In this document: piece after piece, positions 8,493 to 16,146 of the stretch
Numbering within the stretch: the first letter of the stretch is position 1
Layout of the letters: every line of letters begins with the position of its first letter
Assembly (NCBI RefSeq): GCF_029581275.1
Contig: NZ_CP120742.1
Coordinates: forward strand, 7,006,501 to 7,070,500
Direction of reading: 5' to 3'
DNA length: 64,000 nucleotides
Source of the DNA: Micromonospora sp. WMMD1155
GTDB lineage: Bacteria; Actinomycetota; Actinomycetes; Mycobacteriales; Micromonosporaceae
Notes under the pieces: model-generated
Told to the model about the DNA's origin: nothing
What the model saw: the letters and a program-made list of their open reading frames with translations, nothing else
Database searches by the model: none
Position numbers and translations under genes: made by a program

Positions 8493-8523
8493 GCCGAAGC
8501 TTTCACTGAGTGAAAACCTCGGC
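8493..8523. promoter_or_regulatory. 31-bp palindrome, candidate operator of the Rieske operon
   Basis: The core TTTCACTGAGTGAAA (8501-8515) is a perfect palindrome with a single central base. The outer arms GCCGA (8493-8497) and TCGGC (8519-8523) share exactly the same centre, base 8508, so 24 of 30 flanking positions pair. It lies 69-99 nt upstream of the oxygenase start, where an operator is expected, and has no U-tract. An IclR- or GntR-type regulator is the natural candidate; the IclR gene at 5442-6197 is nearby. Confidence 0.55.
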
Positions 8524-8527
8524 GTTC

Positions 8528-8570
8528 CGTGGGTGGCTGCCGTGCCGTCGGCGCGGCAGCCACACCCACG
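8528..8570 (-). terminator. Long hairpin terminator after the CHAT operon
   Basis: CGTGGGTGGCTGCCG (8528-8542) pairs with the near-complementary 8554-8570 with a small bulge, forming a stem of about 15 bp around an 11-base loop. It starts directly after the stop codon of the DksA-like reading frame (8571), so it most likely ends the minus-strand CHAT / Cys-rich / membrane protein transcript. Confidence 0.6.
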
Positions 8571-8774
8571 TCACCTGTTCTGCTTCTCCTGGCACGGGAC
8601 GCAGAAGCGGGCATGCGGGAGCACGTCGAGCCGCTCGGCCGGGATGCTCTCGTGGCACCTCTCGCAGAGGCCGTAGGTGCCGTCGCTGATCCGGCCGAGC
8701 GCACCGGTGGTCAGGCCGGCGGGCAGGCGTCCGCCGGGCTCAGGCCGGACACCGCGTTCAGGTCGATGGTCCGC
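8571..8774 (-). pseudogene. DksA/TraR C4 zinc-finger remnant without a start codon
   Basis: Reading the minus strand from 8774 to 8571 gives a C-terminal DksA/TraR zinc finger: GRISDGTYGLCERCHESIPA, then RFCVPCQEKQ before the stop. All four zinc cysteines (CERC, CVPC) and the usual ISDGTYG turn are intact. The frame is closed by a stop at 8775-8777 and has no ATG, GTG or TTG before the finger, only CTG codons at 8714 and 8726; it overlaps the end of the membrane protein gene in another frame. The coiled-coil half of the family is absent. It is therefore a truncated gene, or one read by an unusual start coupled to the gene above. The finger's conservation makes recent decay or hidden use both possible. 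Confidence 0.65.
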
Positions 8775-9322
8775 TCACCGTGTGGGGTCTTGAGGACGAG
8801 CGTGCCGGCACCCACCCGGACGACGGTGCCGCAGACGGTCTCGCCGGTCACGACCACCCGCACCCGCTGCGCTTCCTTGGCCGGCCCGTACCAGGTGACC
8901 GCCACCGCGGCGATCAGCAGAGCCGAGCACGCCGCGAACGCCCCGATGCCATCGCGCAGAGCCCGCTGGGCACGGACGGCCTCGTCGTGGTCGGCGGCGA
9001 TCCGGGACCGCACCACGGCGCGTTCGACCAGCTCGGGCAGCCCGTGCGCCGCGCGCAGCAGCCGCATCGCCGCGTACGCGCCGGCCAGCAGGGAGGCCAA
9101 CAGGAGCACCCCGACGAGGACGGCCCAGGGACTCGCCAACCCGCTGATGTCCGCGCGGCCCTTGACGAGGCTGAAACCGAGCACCCCGGCGAGCAGGGCG
9201 CCGAGCCCGTTGCGCCAGGCGAGGGCGGCGGTCCGTACGCGTGGGAGTTCCTCGCGGTAGAGGCGCTGGAGCGCCTGGGCGTTCTGCCGGCCGGGTCGAC
9301 GGGTCGGCGCGGGCCCGGTCAC
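8711..9322 (-). CDS. Membrane protein with three predicted helices, CHAT operon
   Basis: A 203-aa protein of no recognised family. Hydrophobic segments lie at about residues 38-56, 66-89 (WAVLVGVLLLASLLAGAYAA) and 125-145 (AFAACSALLIAAVAVTWYG), leaving a charged N-terminus and a roughly 55-aa polar C-terminal part with two cysteines. The GTG start at 9322 overlaps the stop of the Cys-rich gene as GTGA, so the two are translationally coupled. It is the third gene after the CHAT protease. Membrane proteins next to CHAT proteases are sometimes protease targets or pore-type effectors; that reading is an inference only. Confidence 0.75.
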   Translation of the reverse strand: MTGPAPTRRPGRQNAQALQRLYREELPRVRTAALAWRNGLGALLAGVLGFSLVKGRADISGLASPWAVLVGVLLLASLLAGAYAAMRLLRAAHGLPELVERAVVRSRIAADHDEAVRAQRALRDGIGAFAACSALLIAAVAVTWYGPAKEAQRVRVVVTGETVCGTVVRVGAGTLVLKTPHGERTIDLNAVSGLSPADACPPA

Positions 9323-9615
9323 GAGCCCAGCGGCAGGTCCCAGAACGCCCCACAGCCGAGGTAGTCGACCGGGCGTCCTGGATGGTCCTGCTCACACGTA
9401 CAGCACATCTCCTCGACCCGTCGGGCCACGGTCGGGTCGGGGGCCTTCCGCGCTCGCCATCCTTTGACCACGCTCGTGGTTATCAGGTATTCCATGGCGT
9501 GCCCGCAGCGCGGGCACGGCCCGCTGAGCACGACCGTGCCGTCGGCGGTGGTCTCCCGCAGGAAGGCCGAGGCGGCCTGCCCGAAGTCGTCCTCACTGGC
9601 TTCGAGGTAACGCAT
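9319..9615 (-). CDS. Small Cys-rich, probably zinc-binding protein, CHAT operon
   Basis: A 98-aa protein with two cysteine pairs, CPRC (in SGPCPRCGHAMEYL) and CCTC (in VEEMCCTCEQDHPG), plus a further Cys near the end (YLGCGAFW), which looks like a zinc ribbon. No named family is recognised. The ATG at 9615 has GGAG eight bases upstream. It lies 35 nt after the CHAT stop codon and overlaps the membrane protein gene by a GTGA, so it is the middle gene of that operon. It could be a substrate, regulator or adaptor of the CHAT protease; nothing in the sequence decides between these. Confidence 0.75.
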   Translation of the reverse strand: MRYLEASEDDFGQAASAFLRETTADGTVVLSGPCPRCGHAMEYLITTSVVKGWRARKAPDPTVARRVEEMCCTCEQDHPGRPVDYLGCGAFWDLPLGS

Positions 9616-9650
9616 GTCGGTCTCCTCGGCAGTCGACAAGGAGTTTCCCT

Positions 9651-10955
9651 TCACGGCCCGGTGTGGGTGAACGGTGTCCAGACACTCGGCTGGTCGGCGG
9701 CGGTGTCGCGAAGTGCGCGCGTCGCCCGGTGCAACGCGTGGGCGCTGCGGTGCGGATACAGGCGTCCGTCGCTGATTATCTCCTCGTAGAGCGCGCGGAA
9801 CAACCGGGTGGTGTGGTCGCTGTCGTACACCGACCACAGGGTGCCGATGACGTGCCGGTATCCGGTGTAGTGCAGCGCGGCCGAGAGGCTTATCGCCTCG
9901 TCGAGCAGATTGACGCCGCCGGTGGCGGTCTTGCAGGCGGAGAGCCCGACGAAGTCCGCGTGATACTGCCCGGCGGCGATGTCGGTGACCGTCAGCGTGC
10001 CGTCGGCCAGCACCAGGTCGCCGCGGGACGGATCGCGGAGATCCTGGATGCCGTGGCAGCTGAAGTGCGCCCACCGGTGACCCACGAGCTGCGCACGGAT
10101 CGCGTCACGCGTCGCGGCCGAGCCGGTCAGCTCGGTGAGCCGGTCGGCGGGGAGCAGCTCCGCCAGGGTCGCCAGCTCGTCCGCCACCCCGCCGAGCGGC
10201 GACTGCCCTTCGGCGTCGCTGACGCCGACCGCCAGCATGCGGTGTGCGGCGGGGGTGGGGGCGAGCGGGCGGCGTGCCTCGCGCAGAGCGCGCAGCGTCG
10301 GCGTGTAGGACGACACGACCCGATCGATGACGGTACGCCCGGGTCGGTCGCCGGAGGTGTGATGCCCGGCCGCGTGCAGCGGCAACAGCGTCATCGGACC
10401 GGTGGGACACCACCAGATCCTCGGCCACCGTGCTCCGGACGGCGGTGTCTCGCGCAGACCCAGCTCGTCGAGCACCGGGCCGGCCGCGACATCCCAGAGC
10501 CAGGCGAGCAGATCGGTGAGCATCGCCTCCGTCGCCCTCAGCGCCGTCGACATCGTCCGCTCGGCCCGCTGCACCGCTTGACGTCCTCTCATGCCGCCGC
10601 CGGGCCGGTGCTCGCGGAGCGCGTCGAGGTCGCCGGCGGCCCGCTCGGCGTCGCGAAGGGTGCCCAGGTAGCTGTTGGTCCAGTCGGCCGCGCTCTGCGC
10701 GGTCAGCTCGGGCAACGGTAGCGACGTCACGCCGGTGTGCCGGACGATGAACGCGTCACAGCGCCATCGGCTGACGTTGACGACGACCACCGGTCCCTCC
10801 GTGGGCGGAGGCAGCAGCGTGTCCAGGTCGGGAGGTTCGAGGAAGTCGGCGAGGTCGGGCAGTTCGCGCACCTCGTCGACGAGCCGGTCCCACTCGCGCG
10901 CCAGGGCCATTCGCCGGTCGGTGGCGGACGTGGTGTCGTGCCAGGGCTGGACCAT
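9651..10955 (-). CDS. CHAT-domain protease (caspase/separase-like), detached from its TPR half
   Basis: A 434-aa protein whose C-terminal 270 residues are a CHAT domain: catalytic His301 in FSCHGIQD and catalytic Cys341 in LSACKTATGG, with the usual IGTLWSVYD after them. Residues about 10-60 (from TDRRMALAREWDRL to VVVVNVSRWRCDAFIV) match the linker that joins TPR repeats to CHAT in actinomycete TPR-CHAT proteins, yet no TPR precedes it. The TPR part is encoded divergently at 11070-12779. ATG 10955 is the first start in the conserved segment; it lacks a good ribosome site, and an in-frame GTG lies 12 bases upstream and another ATG at residue 16. It heads an operon with the 98-aa and 203-aa genes. 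Confidence 0.88.
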   Translation of the reverse strand: MVQPWHDTTSATDRRMALAREWDRLVDEVRELPDLADFLEPPDLDTLLPPPTEGPVVVVNVSRWRCDAFIVRHTGVTSLPLPELTAQSAADWTNSYLGTLRDAERAAGDLDALREHRPGGGMRGRQAVQRAERTMSTALRATEAMLTDLLAWLWDVAAGPVLDELGLRETPPSGARWPRIWWCPTGPMTLLPLHAAGHHTSGDRPGRTVIDRVVSSYTPTLRALREARRPLAPTPAAHRMLAVGVSDAEGQSPLGGVADELATLAELLPADRLTELTGSAATRDAIRAQLVGHRWAHFSCHGIQDLRDPSRGDLVLADGTLTVTDIAAGQYHADFVGLSACKTATGGVNLLDEAISLSAALHYTGYRHVIGTLWSVYDSDHTTRLFRALYEEIISDGRLYPHRSAHALHRATRALRDTAADQPSVWTPFTHTGP

Positions 10956-11069
10956 CTGCTGCGGCACCGTCCCGTGGGTCGGATGAACGATACGGCTCAC
11001 CAGCGTAGTGATTCCAGCAGCGAAGATTGAGCGGCAGAACCGCCGACAACATGACACCGGAGGGTGCGA

Positions 11070-12779
11070 GTGTCCGACGTCGAGCGACTCCTGGCGGCGG
11101 TTCGCAGCCGCGTTCACGCCTTCGACCTCGGTGACCCTGCTCAGGTGCTCGACGAGGAGGCGTTGTCCGAGGTGGATCGCCTGCTGCGCGATGCCGACCC
11201 GGCGACCCGGTTCGAGGTGGTCCGTGCGGCGGCCTGGTTGCACTGGTGCCGCTACCTCGCCCTGCCGGCGGACGGCGAGCAGCCGGACCTCCGCCGGGCG
11301 ATCGAGCTGTTCCTGCAGGTCGCCCGCGTCGACCTGCGGGCCCTGCCCGGGCCGCTGTTGCGGAGGATGCTGGGCACCGACGACGTCGCCGACTCCGCGC
11401 CGAAGGCGAGGACCACCCGTGACCTGATCCGGCAGGCACGGCGTACCGGCGACCCGGTGGTGTTGGAGGAGGCGCTCAGGCAGGTCATCGAGGGTGCGCG
11501 CGACTCCGACCCGGCCGCCGCGCCCCTGGCGGATCTCGACGAGGCCATCCTGGTGGGCAGGGAGACGATCGGCGTCATCGCGCACGATCACCCGTACCGG
11601 TCCTTGGTCATCGGCCGGCTGGCGAGCGCCATCCAGGTCCGGTACCGGCGGACGGGCCTGACCGCAGACCTTGACGACGCCATCGCCTTCGGCCGGATGG
11701 GGCTGCCCGCGAGCATGTCCCCCTCGTCGTACGTCATCCACCTGGCGAACCTGGCGGGCGCGCTGGTGCACCGGTACGACCTGGCCGGGGTCAGGGCGGA
11801 TCTCGACGAGGCCATCACGCTGAGCCGTCGGTCGGTGGCCCATCAGCCGGAGGGCCACCCCGACGCGGCTGCCCTCTGGAACCTCCTCAGCGGGGCGTTG
11901 TGCCGCCGCGCCCAGCGTGACGGCGACGCCGCCGACCTCGACGAGGCCGTCGAGATGTGCCGGCGGGCGGTCGCGGCGGCCGCCCACCCGGCGATGTACC
12001 TGTCCAACCTGGGCGGGCAGCTACGGCTGCGGTACGCCCGGCGCCGCAGCGACGGCGACCTCGACGAGTCCGTCGACGTCGGGCGGCGGGCGTTGGCGGC
12101 CGGCCCGACGAATGCTCCCGACCGCGCCGGGTACCTGATGAACCTCGCCGGGGCGCTGCGGCTGCATGCCGCCGGGGCGGGCGGTGACGCCACCCTTGAC
12201 GAGGCGGTCACGCTGGCCCGGCAGGCGGTCGCGGCGACAGCCGTCGAGAGCCCCGAGCGTGCCGACCGGTTGACTCTGCTCGGCACCGTCCTGCACGACC
12301 GGTACGAGTCGTCCGGCGACGACGCCGACGTCGGCGACGCGGTGGACGCCTGGTCCGCGGCGCGGGCCTCGGTCACCGCCCCGGCGGCGATGCGGCTCCG
12401 AGCGGCCATCCGCGCCGCGCGAGCCGTCGCCGAACGGGACGGCCCGTCCGCCGCCGTCGACGCGTACGGCGCGGCGGTGGGGCTGCTGCCGTTGCTCGCC
12501 TGGCGCGGCATCGACCCCGACGACCAGCAGTTCCTGATCGAGTCGCACGCCGCCGGCCTCGCCTGTGACGCCGCTGCCAGCGCCGCCGGCACCGGCGCCG
12601 TCAGCGTGGGCATCGAACTGCTCGAACAGGGGCGCGCCGTCGCGTGGTCCCAGATGCTGGACCTTCGTGGCGACCTCTCGTCCGTCCACCGGGCCTCGCC
12701 GGATCTGGCCGAACGCCTCGTCGTCTGCCGCCGGGCACTCGAGCAGCCATTCCACACCGCGCGCGGCGTAGGGCGGTGA
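11070..12779 (+). CDS. TPR-repeat protein, the sensor-type half of a TPR-CHAT pair
   Basis: A 569-aa helical protein with about seven degenerate TPR units, each marked by LDEAI/LDDAI/LDEAV followed by a paired helix with ALAARP-like or VAHQPEG-like turns; the series runs from about residue 150 to 440. The last segment, VGIELLEQGRAVAWSQMLDLRGDLSSVHRASPDLAERL in pattern, is the stretch that in fused actinomycete proteins leads straight into CHAT, but here a stop follows 20 codons later. GTG 11070 is chosen because GGAGG lies six bases before it; an in-frame GTG at 11064 is less well placed. It diverges from the CHAT gene across 114 nt and ends at a strong hairpin. Confidence 0.85.
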   Translation: MSDVERLLAAVRSRVHAFDLGDPAQVLDEEALSEVDRLLRDADPATRFEVVRAAAWLHWCRYLALPADGEQPDLRRAIELFLQVARVDLRALPGPLLRRMLGTDDVADSAPKARTTRDLIRQARRTGDPVVLEEALRQVIEGARDSDPAAAPLADLDEAILVGRETIGVIAHDHPYRSLVIGRLASAIQVRYRRTGLTADLDDAIAFGRMGLPASMSPSSYVIHLANLAGALVHRYDLAGVRADLDEAITLSRRSVAHQPEGHPDAAALWNLLSGALCRRAQRDGDAADLDEAVEMCRRAVAAAAHPAMYLSNLGGQLRLRYARRRSDGDLDESVDVGRRALAAGPTNAPDRAGYLMNLAGALRLHAAGAGGDATLDEAVTLARQAVAATAVESPERADRLTLLGTVLHDRYESSGDDADVGDAVDAWSAARASVTAPAAMRLRAAIRAARAVAERDGPSAAVDAYGAAVGLLPLLAWRGIDPDDQQFLIESHAAGLACDAAASAAGTGAVSVGIELLEQGRAVAWSQMLDLRGDLSSVHRASPDLAERLVVCRRALEQPFHTARGVGR

Positions 12780-12804
12780 CGGCGACGGCCCATCCGTCGC
12801 CGTC
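12778..12804. terminator. Bidirectional hairpin terminator
   Basis: GACGGCGACGG (12778-12788) and CCGTCGCCGTC (12794-12804) form a perfect 11-bp stem with a 5-base loop. It overlaps the TPR stop codon and lies 10 nt from the stop of the convergent nuclease gene, so it serves both transcripts. Confidence 0.7.
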
Positions 12805-12814
12805 CACGAGCGGT

Positions 12815-13690
12815 TCAGCTCCGGATGGAGAAGGTGGCGACGACCCCGTTGTGGTCGGACTTCGTGCCGCCGACGATGTCGTATCCGGTCATCCACATGA
12901 GCTGGTATTCCGGCAGCCGCTTCCAGAAGTAGACGTAGTCGATGTGCCGGTTGCCGTGCGTCCCGGTGCCCTTCTCGCCGTAGAGGTTGTAGGTGGAGCG
13001 CAGGTTCGGCAGCTCGTTGGCCTCGAAGACCTTCCACGGGAACTTCGCGTACCCGTAGCTCCGGTCGGCGCTGAAGTCCACGTTGAGGTCGCCGCTGACG
13101 ATGACCTGACCCTCGGCCTGCTTGGCGACCGCCAGGTCCCTGAGGTTCTGGAACTGCGCCTCGGCGCACCTGGTGCGCGGCAGGTCCTCCGGTCGGCCGG
13201 CGGCCTCGATGCCCGCCACGGCGTGGGCGTTGATGTGGGTCACGGCTCGGCCGCTGGCCTTGTGCCGGTACCTGACCCAGTTGTCGTACCGCGCGGGCGG
13301 CACCTCACCCGGACCGTTGGTGTCACAGACGAAGACCGAACCCTTGTCGAGTACGTCGAACATGCTCTTCTTGGCGATCAGCGCCTCACCGGCCTGGTTG
13401 GTCCCACCCGGCGCGTACAGCCACCAGCCGTTGGTCGCGGCCCAGTTCTCCAGGAAAGCCTTGCGGTTGCCGACCTCGTTGAGGCCGACGACGTCCGCCG
13501 TCGACGCGATCAGGTTCAGGTCGTGGACGAAGTCCGCCTGGCTCAGACCGTTGTAGATGTTCAGGGTCGCCGCCCTGAAGGCCACGGTCGCCGCGGCCGC
13601 CGGTGCGGCCGGTAGCAGGGCCGCCACCAGCGTCACCGCAGTCGTCAGAGCCCCCAGGGCCCGAGCGGACCAGACTGTCGTCTTGCGCAT
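12815..13690 (-). CDS. Secreted endonuclease/exonuclease/phosphatase (EEP) family protein
   Basis: A 291-aa protein with a Sec signal peptide (RKTTVWSARALGALTTAVTL to AAPAAAA, about residues 1-34) and a DNase I-like EEP fold. The metal and catalytic motifs are VVGLNEVG (the metal-binding Glu), HINAHA, SGDLNVDF (Asp-x-Asn) and the C-terminal KSDHNGVVA (Asp-His). Such enzymes hydrolyse phosphodiester or phosphomonoester bonds; secretion suggests extracellular nuclease or phosphatase use. ATG is preceded by GGAGAGTCG. It is the only gene in its transcript as far as can be seen. Confidence 0.88.
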   Translation of the reverse strand: MRKTTVWSARALGALTTAVTLVAALLPAAPAAAATVAFRAATLNIYNGLSQADFVHDLNLIASTADVVGLNEVGNRKAFLENWAATNGWWLYAPGGTNQAGEALIAKKSMFDVLDKGSVFVCDTNGPGEVPPARYDNWVRYRHKASGRAVTHINAHAVAGIEAAGRPEDLPRTRCAEAQFQNLRDLAVAKQAEGQVIVSGDLNVDFSADRSYGYAKFPWKVFEANELPNLRSTYNLYGEKGTGTHGNRHIDYVYFWKRLPEYQLMWMTGYDIVGGTKSDHNGVVATFSIRS

Positions 13691-13905
13691 CGACTCTCCT
13701 TCGCACCCGGACCGCCGTCGATGGCGGCCCGACGCACCCTATCGATCCGAATCGACGCGACATCGAACAGCAGGGAACAGGAGATCGACGGGACCGCGCC
13801 GACCGGCCTGGTCACCCGTCCCCTGAGATGGCGAGCCGCCCCGGGCGGCGTCGACACCCGGGGCGGTGACCGGCGGTCGCCGGCTGTGGAACGTGACGAT
13901 CGACG

Positions 13906-14682
13906 TCAGCAGCCGAGCCGTTTGGTCGAGAGAGCGATGTCGTCGATCCACAGGTCGAACGCGCCGGGTGTGGTCCCGCCCTGGTAGAGCTGCCAGCCGA
14001 CCTTCACGGTGTCGACCGTCGGCAGGACGAAGGGCACGTCGTTGCCTCCGTGGTCGGTGGTGGAGGCGGTCAGTTCCGGGTTCGCCACGCCGTCGATCCA
14101 CACCGCGACGCGGTTGTCGGTCGGGTCGAGTCTCCACTCGAAGCACTGCCAGGTGTCCTCGGTGACCGGGGCGGACTCCCGCCAGTTGGTCCAGTCCCCG
14201 GTCGGGCCGCCGTCGGCACCCACACCCCAGAAGATCCCGGGGACGGTGGGCGCGTACTGGCCGCCGATCGGGCGGACGACTTCGGAACTGCCCGTGCCGG
14301 TCGCCTCGACGAGCGTGAAGTGCGCCCAGTCGGGGGCGGTGGGGAAGGCGTCGACACGCAGTCGCATCCGGCCGTAGAAGCGGTTACCGGGAGCGGCGAA
14401 GTCGTCGACGCGCAGGAACGCGCGCCCGTTGTCGACGGTGTGGATGTGCAGCACCTGGTTGCCGCGTCGGCCACGCTCCACGGTGAGCGTGCCGTTGCGG
14501 GTGTCGACGCCCCAGTCCAACGTGCTGGCACCGCCCGGAGGGAGCCGCTCGAAGTCTTCGCAGAAGAGCAGGCCACGGGTGGCGCACGAGCGGTGGGAGG
14601 CACCCGACGCGCCCGCCGGGACACTGCCGGCGGTCGTGCCGAGGATCAGGGCGGCGGTGAACACCGCAAGGTAACGGCGCAT
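13906..14682 (-). CDS. Secreted Cip1-like protein (beta-sandwich, plant cell-wall related)
   Basis: A 258-aa secreted protein: signal peptide to about residue 27, then a single domain containing LFCEDFERLP, FYGRMRLRVD, HFTLVEATG, TWQCFEWRLDP, VWIDGVANPEL, VKVGWQLYQGG and FDLWIDDIALSTKRLGC. This series matches Cip1 of Trichoderma reesei, a cellulose-induced protein with a polysaccharide-lyase-like jelly roll, seen also in actinomycetes; the terminal DDI-S-T-R-GC is especially close. The biochemical role of the family remains unclear. The second ATG (14682) is preferred because AAGGA lies five bases upstream; the first ATG is two codons earlier and overlaps that site. A 15-bp palindrome lies 41 nt upstream. 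Confidence 0.75.
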   Translation of the reverse strand: MRRYLAVFTAALILGTTAGSVPAGASGASHRSCATRGLLFCEDFERLPPGGASTLDWGVDTRNGTLTVERGRRGNQVLHIHTVDNGRAFLRVDDFAAPGNRFYGRMRLRVDAFPTAPDWAHFTLVEATGTGSSEVVRPIGGQYAPTVPGIFWGVGADGGPTGDWTNWRESAPVTEDTWQCFEWRLDPTDNRVAVWIDGVANPELTASTTDHGGNDVPFVLPTVDTVKVGWQLYQGGTTPGAFDLWIDDIALSTKRLGC

Positions 14683-14722
14683 GGTCATCCTTCGTGAGAT
14701 CGGATCCCTGCCGAGCGGGCAG

Positions 14723-14737
14723 GAACGGGAACCGTTC
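14723..14737. promoter_or_regulatory. 15-bp palindrome upstream of the Cip1-like gene
   Basis: GAACGG-GAA-CCGTTC is a perfect 6-bp inverted repeat around three central bases, 41-55 nt before the start of the minus-strand gene, as expected for an operator. It resembles LacI-family half-sites in form but matches no box I can name. The rest of the 14738-15157 stretch holds no supported gene; only the ribosome site GGGAGG of the next gene (15144-15149) is evident. Confidence 0.4.
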
Positions 14738-15157
14738 TTCCGAACACGGCGCTCGCTGCCCGCCTCGTCACCGGTGGACGCGCCGGCCCGACGCATCGGA
14801 CGTTCCGGCGGGACGGAGGTCGTGGCGGGTCACGTACGGCGGACGCCTGCCCGTCTTCGTGGAGATGGCCCGGCGATGCCGCGTACGCCGCCGACGTGGC
14901 GGGTTTCCGGCACCGCTCTGCTCCCGTGTCGGCCGTTGCCCAGCACGGTTGCCCCCGTGCTGCGGCCCGGGTCATTCCAGCACACCGGCAACCACCCCGG
15001 CAATATCGACTCTTGTCGCTGCTCGACGATTCCTGCCGGAGCCCGCCCCGGCGGGCGTCCGCCTCGGGCGCACCGACGGACACCCCGGCGGGGTTTGCCC
15101 GCGTCCAGGCCGGGGCAGTGATCAGCCCGACGAGAATTCGGTGGGAGGACAACGACA

Positions 15158-15427
15158 ATGGAAATCGCTGGCTTCTTCAGCGCGATCATCATCGGCCTGA
15201 TCATCGGCGTGCTGGGACGCCTGATCCTGCCGGGTAAGCAGAACCTGTCATTCCTGGTGACGCTCGCCGTCGGCGTTGTCGCCGCGATCGTCGGCACGCT
15301 GGTCGCCGGGGCTCTCGGCGTGGACGACACCGCAGGGATCGACTGGATCGAACTGGGCCTGCAGCTCGCCTTCGCCGTGGCCGGCGTCGCGATCCTCGAC
15401 CGCACCTACGGCCGCCGCACGCACTAG
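15158..15427 (+). CDS. GlsB/YeaQ/YmgE-family small membrane protein
   Basis: An 89-aa protein with three membrane segments (residues about 3-22, 31-55 and 63-82). The opening IIIGLIIGVLGRLILPGKQ with the conserved Gly-rich first helix and P-G-K-Q turn is diagnostic of the transglycosylase-associated family, linked to general stress response. The ATG has GGGAGG eight bases upstream. It stands alone and ends at a 13-bp hairpin. Confidence 0.88.
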   Translation: MEIAGFFSAIIIGLIIGVLGRLILPGKQNLSFLVTLAVGVVAAIVGTLVAGALGVDDTAGIDWIELGLQLAFAVAGVAILDRTYGRRTH

Positions 15428-15441
15428 CGATCACCGCCGCC

Positions 15442-15474
15442 GCGGGCCCGTCCACACCGCCTGGACGGGCCCGC
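15442..15474 (+). terminator. Hairpin terminator after the GlsB-type gene
   Basis: A perfect 13-bp stem (15442-15454 with 15462-15474; GCGGGCCCGTCCA and its complement) around a 7-base loop, 15 nt after the stop codon. It lacks a T-run, as is usual in actinomycetes. Confidence 0.75.
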
Positions 15475-15591
15475 TTCGCGCTGTCCGCGACCTGTGACCT
15501 GCGAACCGGGAAGGACTTGACGCGCCGACATCCATCACGCATCGTCAATCAAACATCGATGAACTCAGATGTCTCGACACGGGGGGAACTG

Positions 15592-16146
15592 ATGAAGGGC
15601 TTCATCACCACCGTCTCGGCTGCGGCCCTGCTACTCCTGACCACGGGCAGCGCGTCGCAGGGCCGACCAGCAGCCGACGCGCCCTGCGCCGGGCAGATCC
15701 ACGCCAACCCCGGGTTCGAGCGCGGCACCACCGACTGGACCGCCGGCCCCCGGATCGTCGTGTTCGGCGACACGACCCGACCCGCGCACACCGGCCGCGC
15801 GTACGCCACCTTCGCCGGGCTGGACGTGACGCGCAGCGACCTGCTGCGCACCACCGTCACGGTGCCTGCCGACTGCGACCTGACCGTCCGCTTCTGGGTG
15901 CGCACGACCACCACGGAGACCAGCCGCGGGGATTACCTGAACGTCGGACTGGCCGTCACCGGGACACCCCCGAAGACGCGGTTCTCGCTGGCCTTCGACG
16001 GCGGGGCGCAGTGGCGGCAATACACCATGTCGAGCGGCACGGCGACCACCGAGCGCACCGCGACGGTCAGCTTCCTCGCCAGCGAGACGGCCGGCAACGG
16101 CGTCACGACCTTCGACGTGGACGACGTGACCTTCGCGTTGGGCTGA
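15592..16146 (+). CDS. Secreted protein with a galactose-binding/carbohydrate-binding-like domain
   Basis: A 184-aa protein: signal peptide FITTVSAAALLLLTTGSASQ, then about 150 residues starting NPGFERGTTDWTAG, a typical opening for jelly-roll carbohydrate-binding domains that follow secreted hydrolases, with DVTRSDLLRTTVTVPADC, VRFWVRT and a closing TFDVDDVTFALG. No catalytic domain is present, so it is a stand-alone binding module or an adhesion factor. ATG 15592 is chosen for its GGGGGGAACTG upstream and because it begins the signal peptide; the frame is open earlier. It lies between the GlsB gene and the GH30 gene, on the opposite strand to the latter. Confidence 0.75.
   Translation: MKGFITTVSAAALLLLTTGSASQGRPAADAPCAGQIHANPGFERGTTDWTAGPRIVVFGDTTRPAHTGRAYATFAGLDVTRSDLLRTTVTVPADCDLTVRFWVRTTTTETSRGDYLNVGLAVTGTPPKTRFSLAFDGGAQWRQYTMSSGTATTERTATVSFLASETAGNGVTTFDVDDVTFALG

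Noticed and set aside
10956..11987. Long N-terminal extension of the CHAT protein
   Set aside because: The in-frame sequence beyond 10955 is antisense of the TPR gene and low complexity, so the shorter start is used.
14694..15200. A 168-codon open frame in the gap before the GlsB gene
   Set aside because: It lacks a ribosome site, has Arg/Pro-rich composition of a GC-driven frame and overlaps the start of the real gene.
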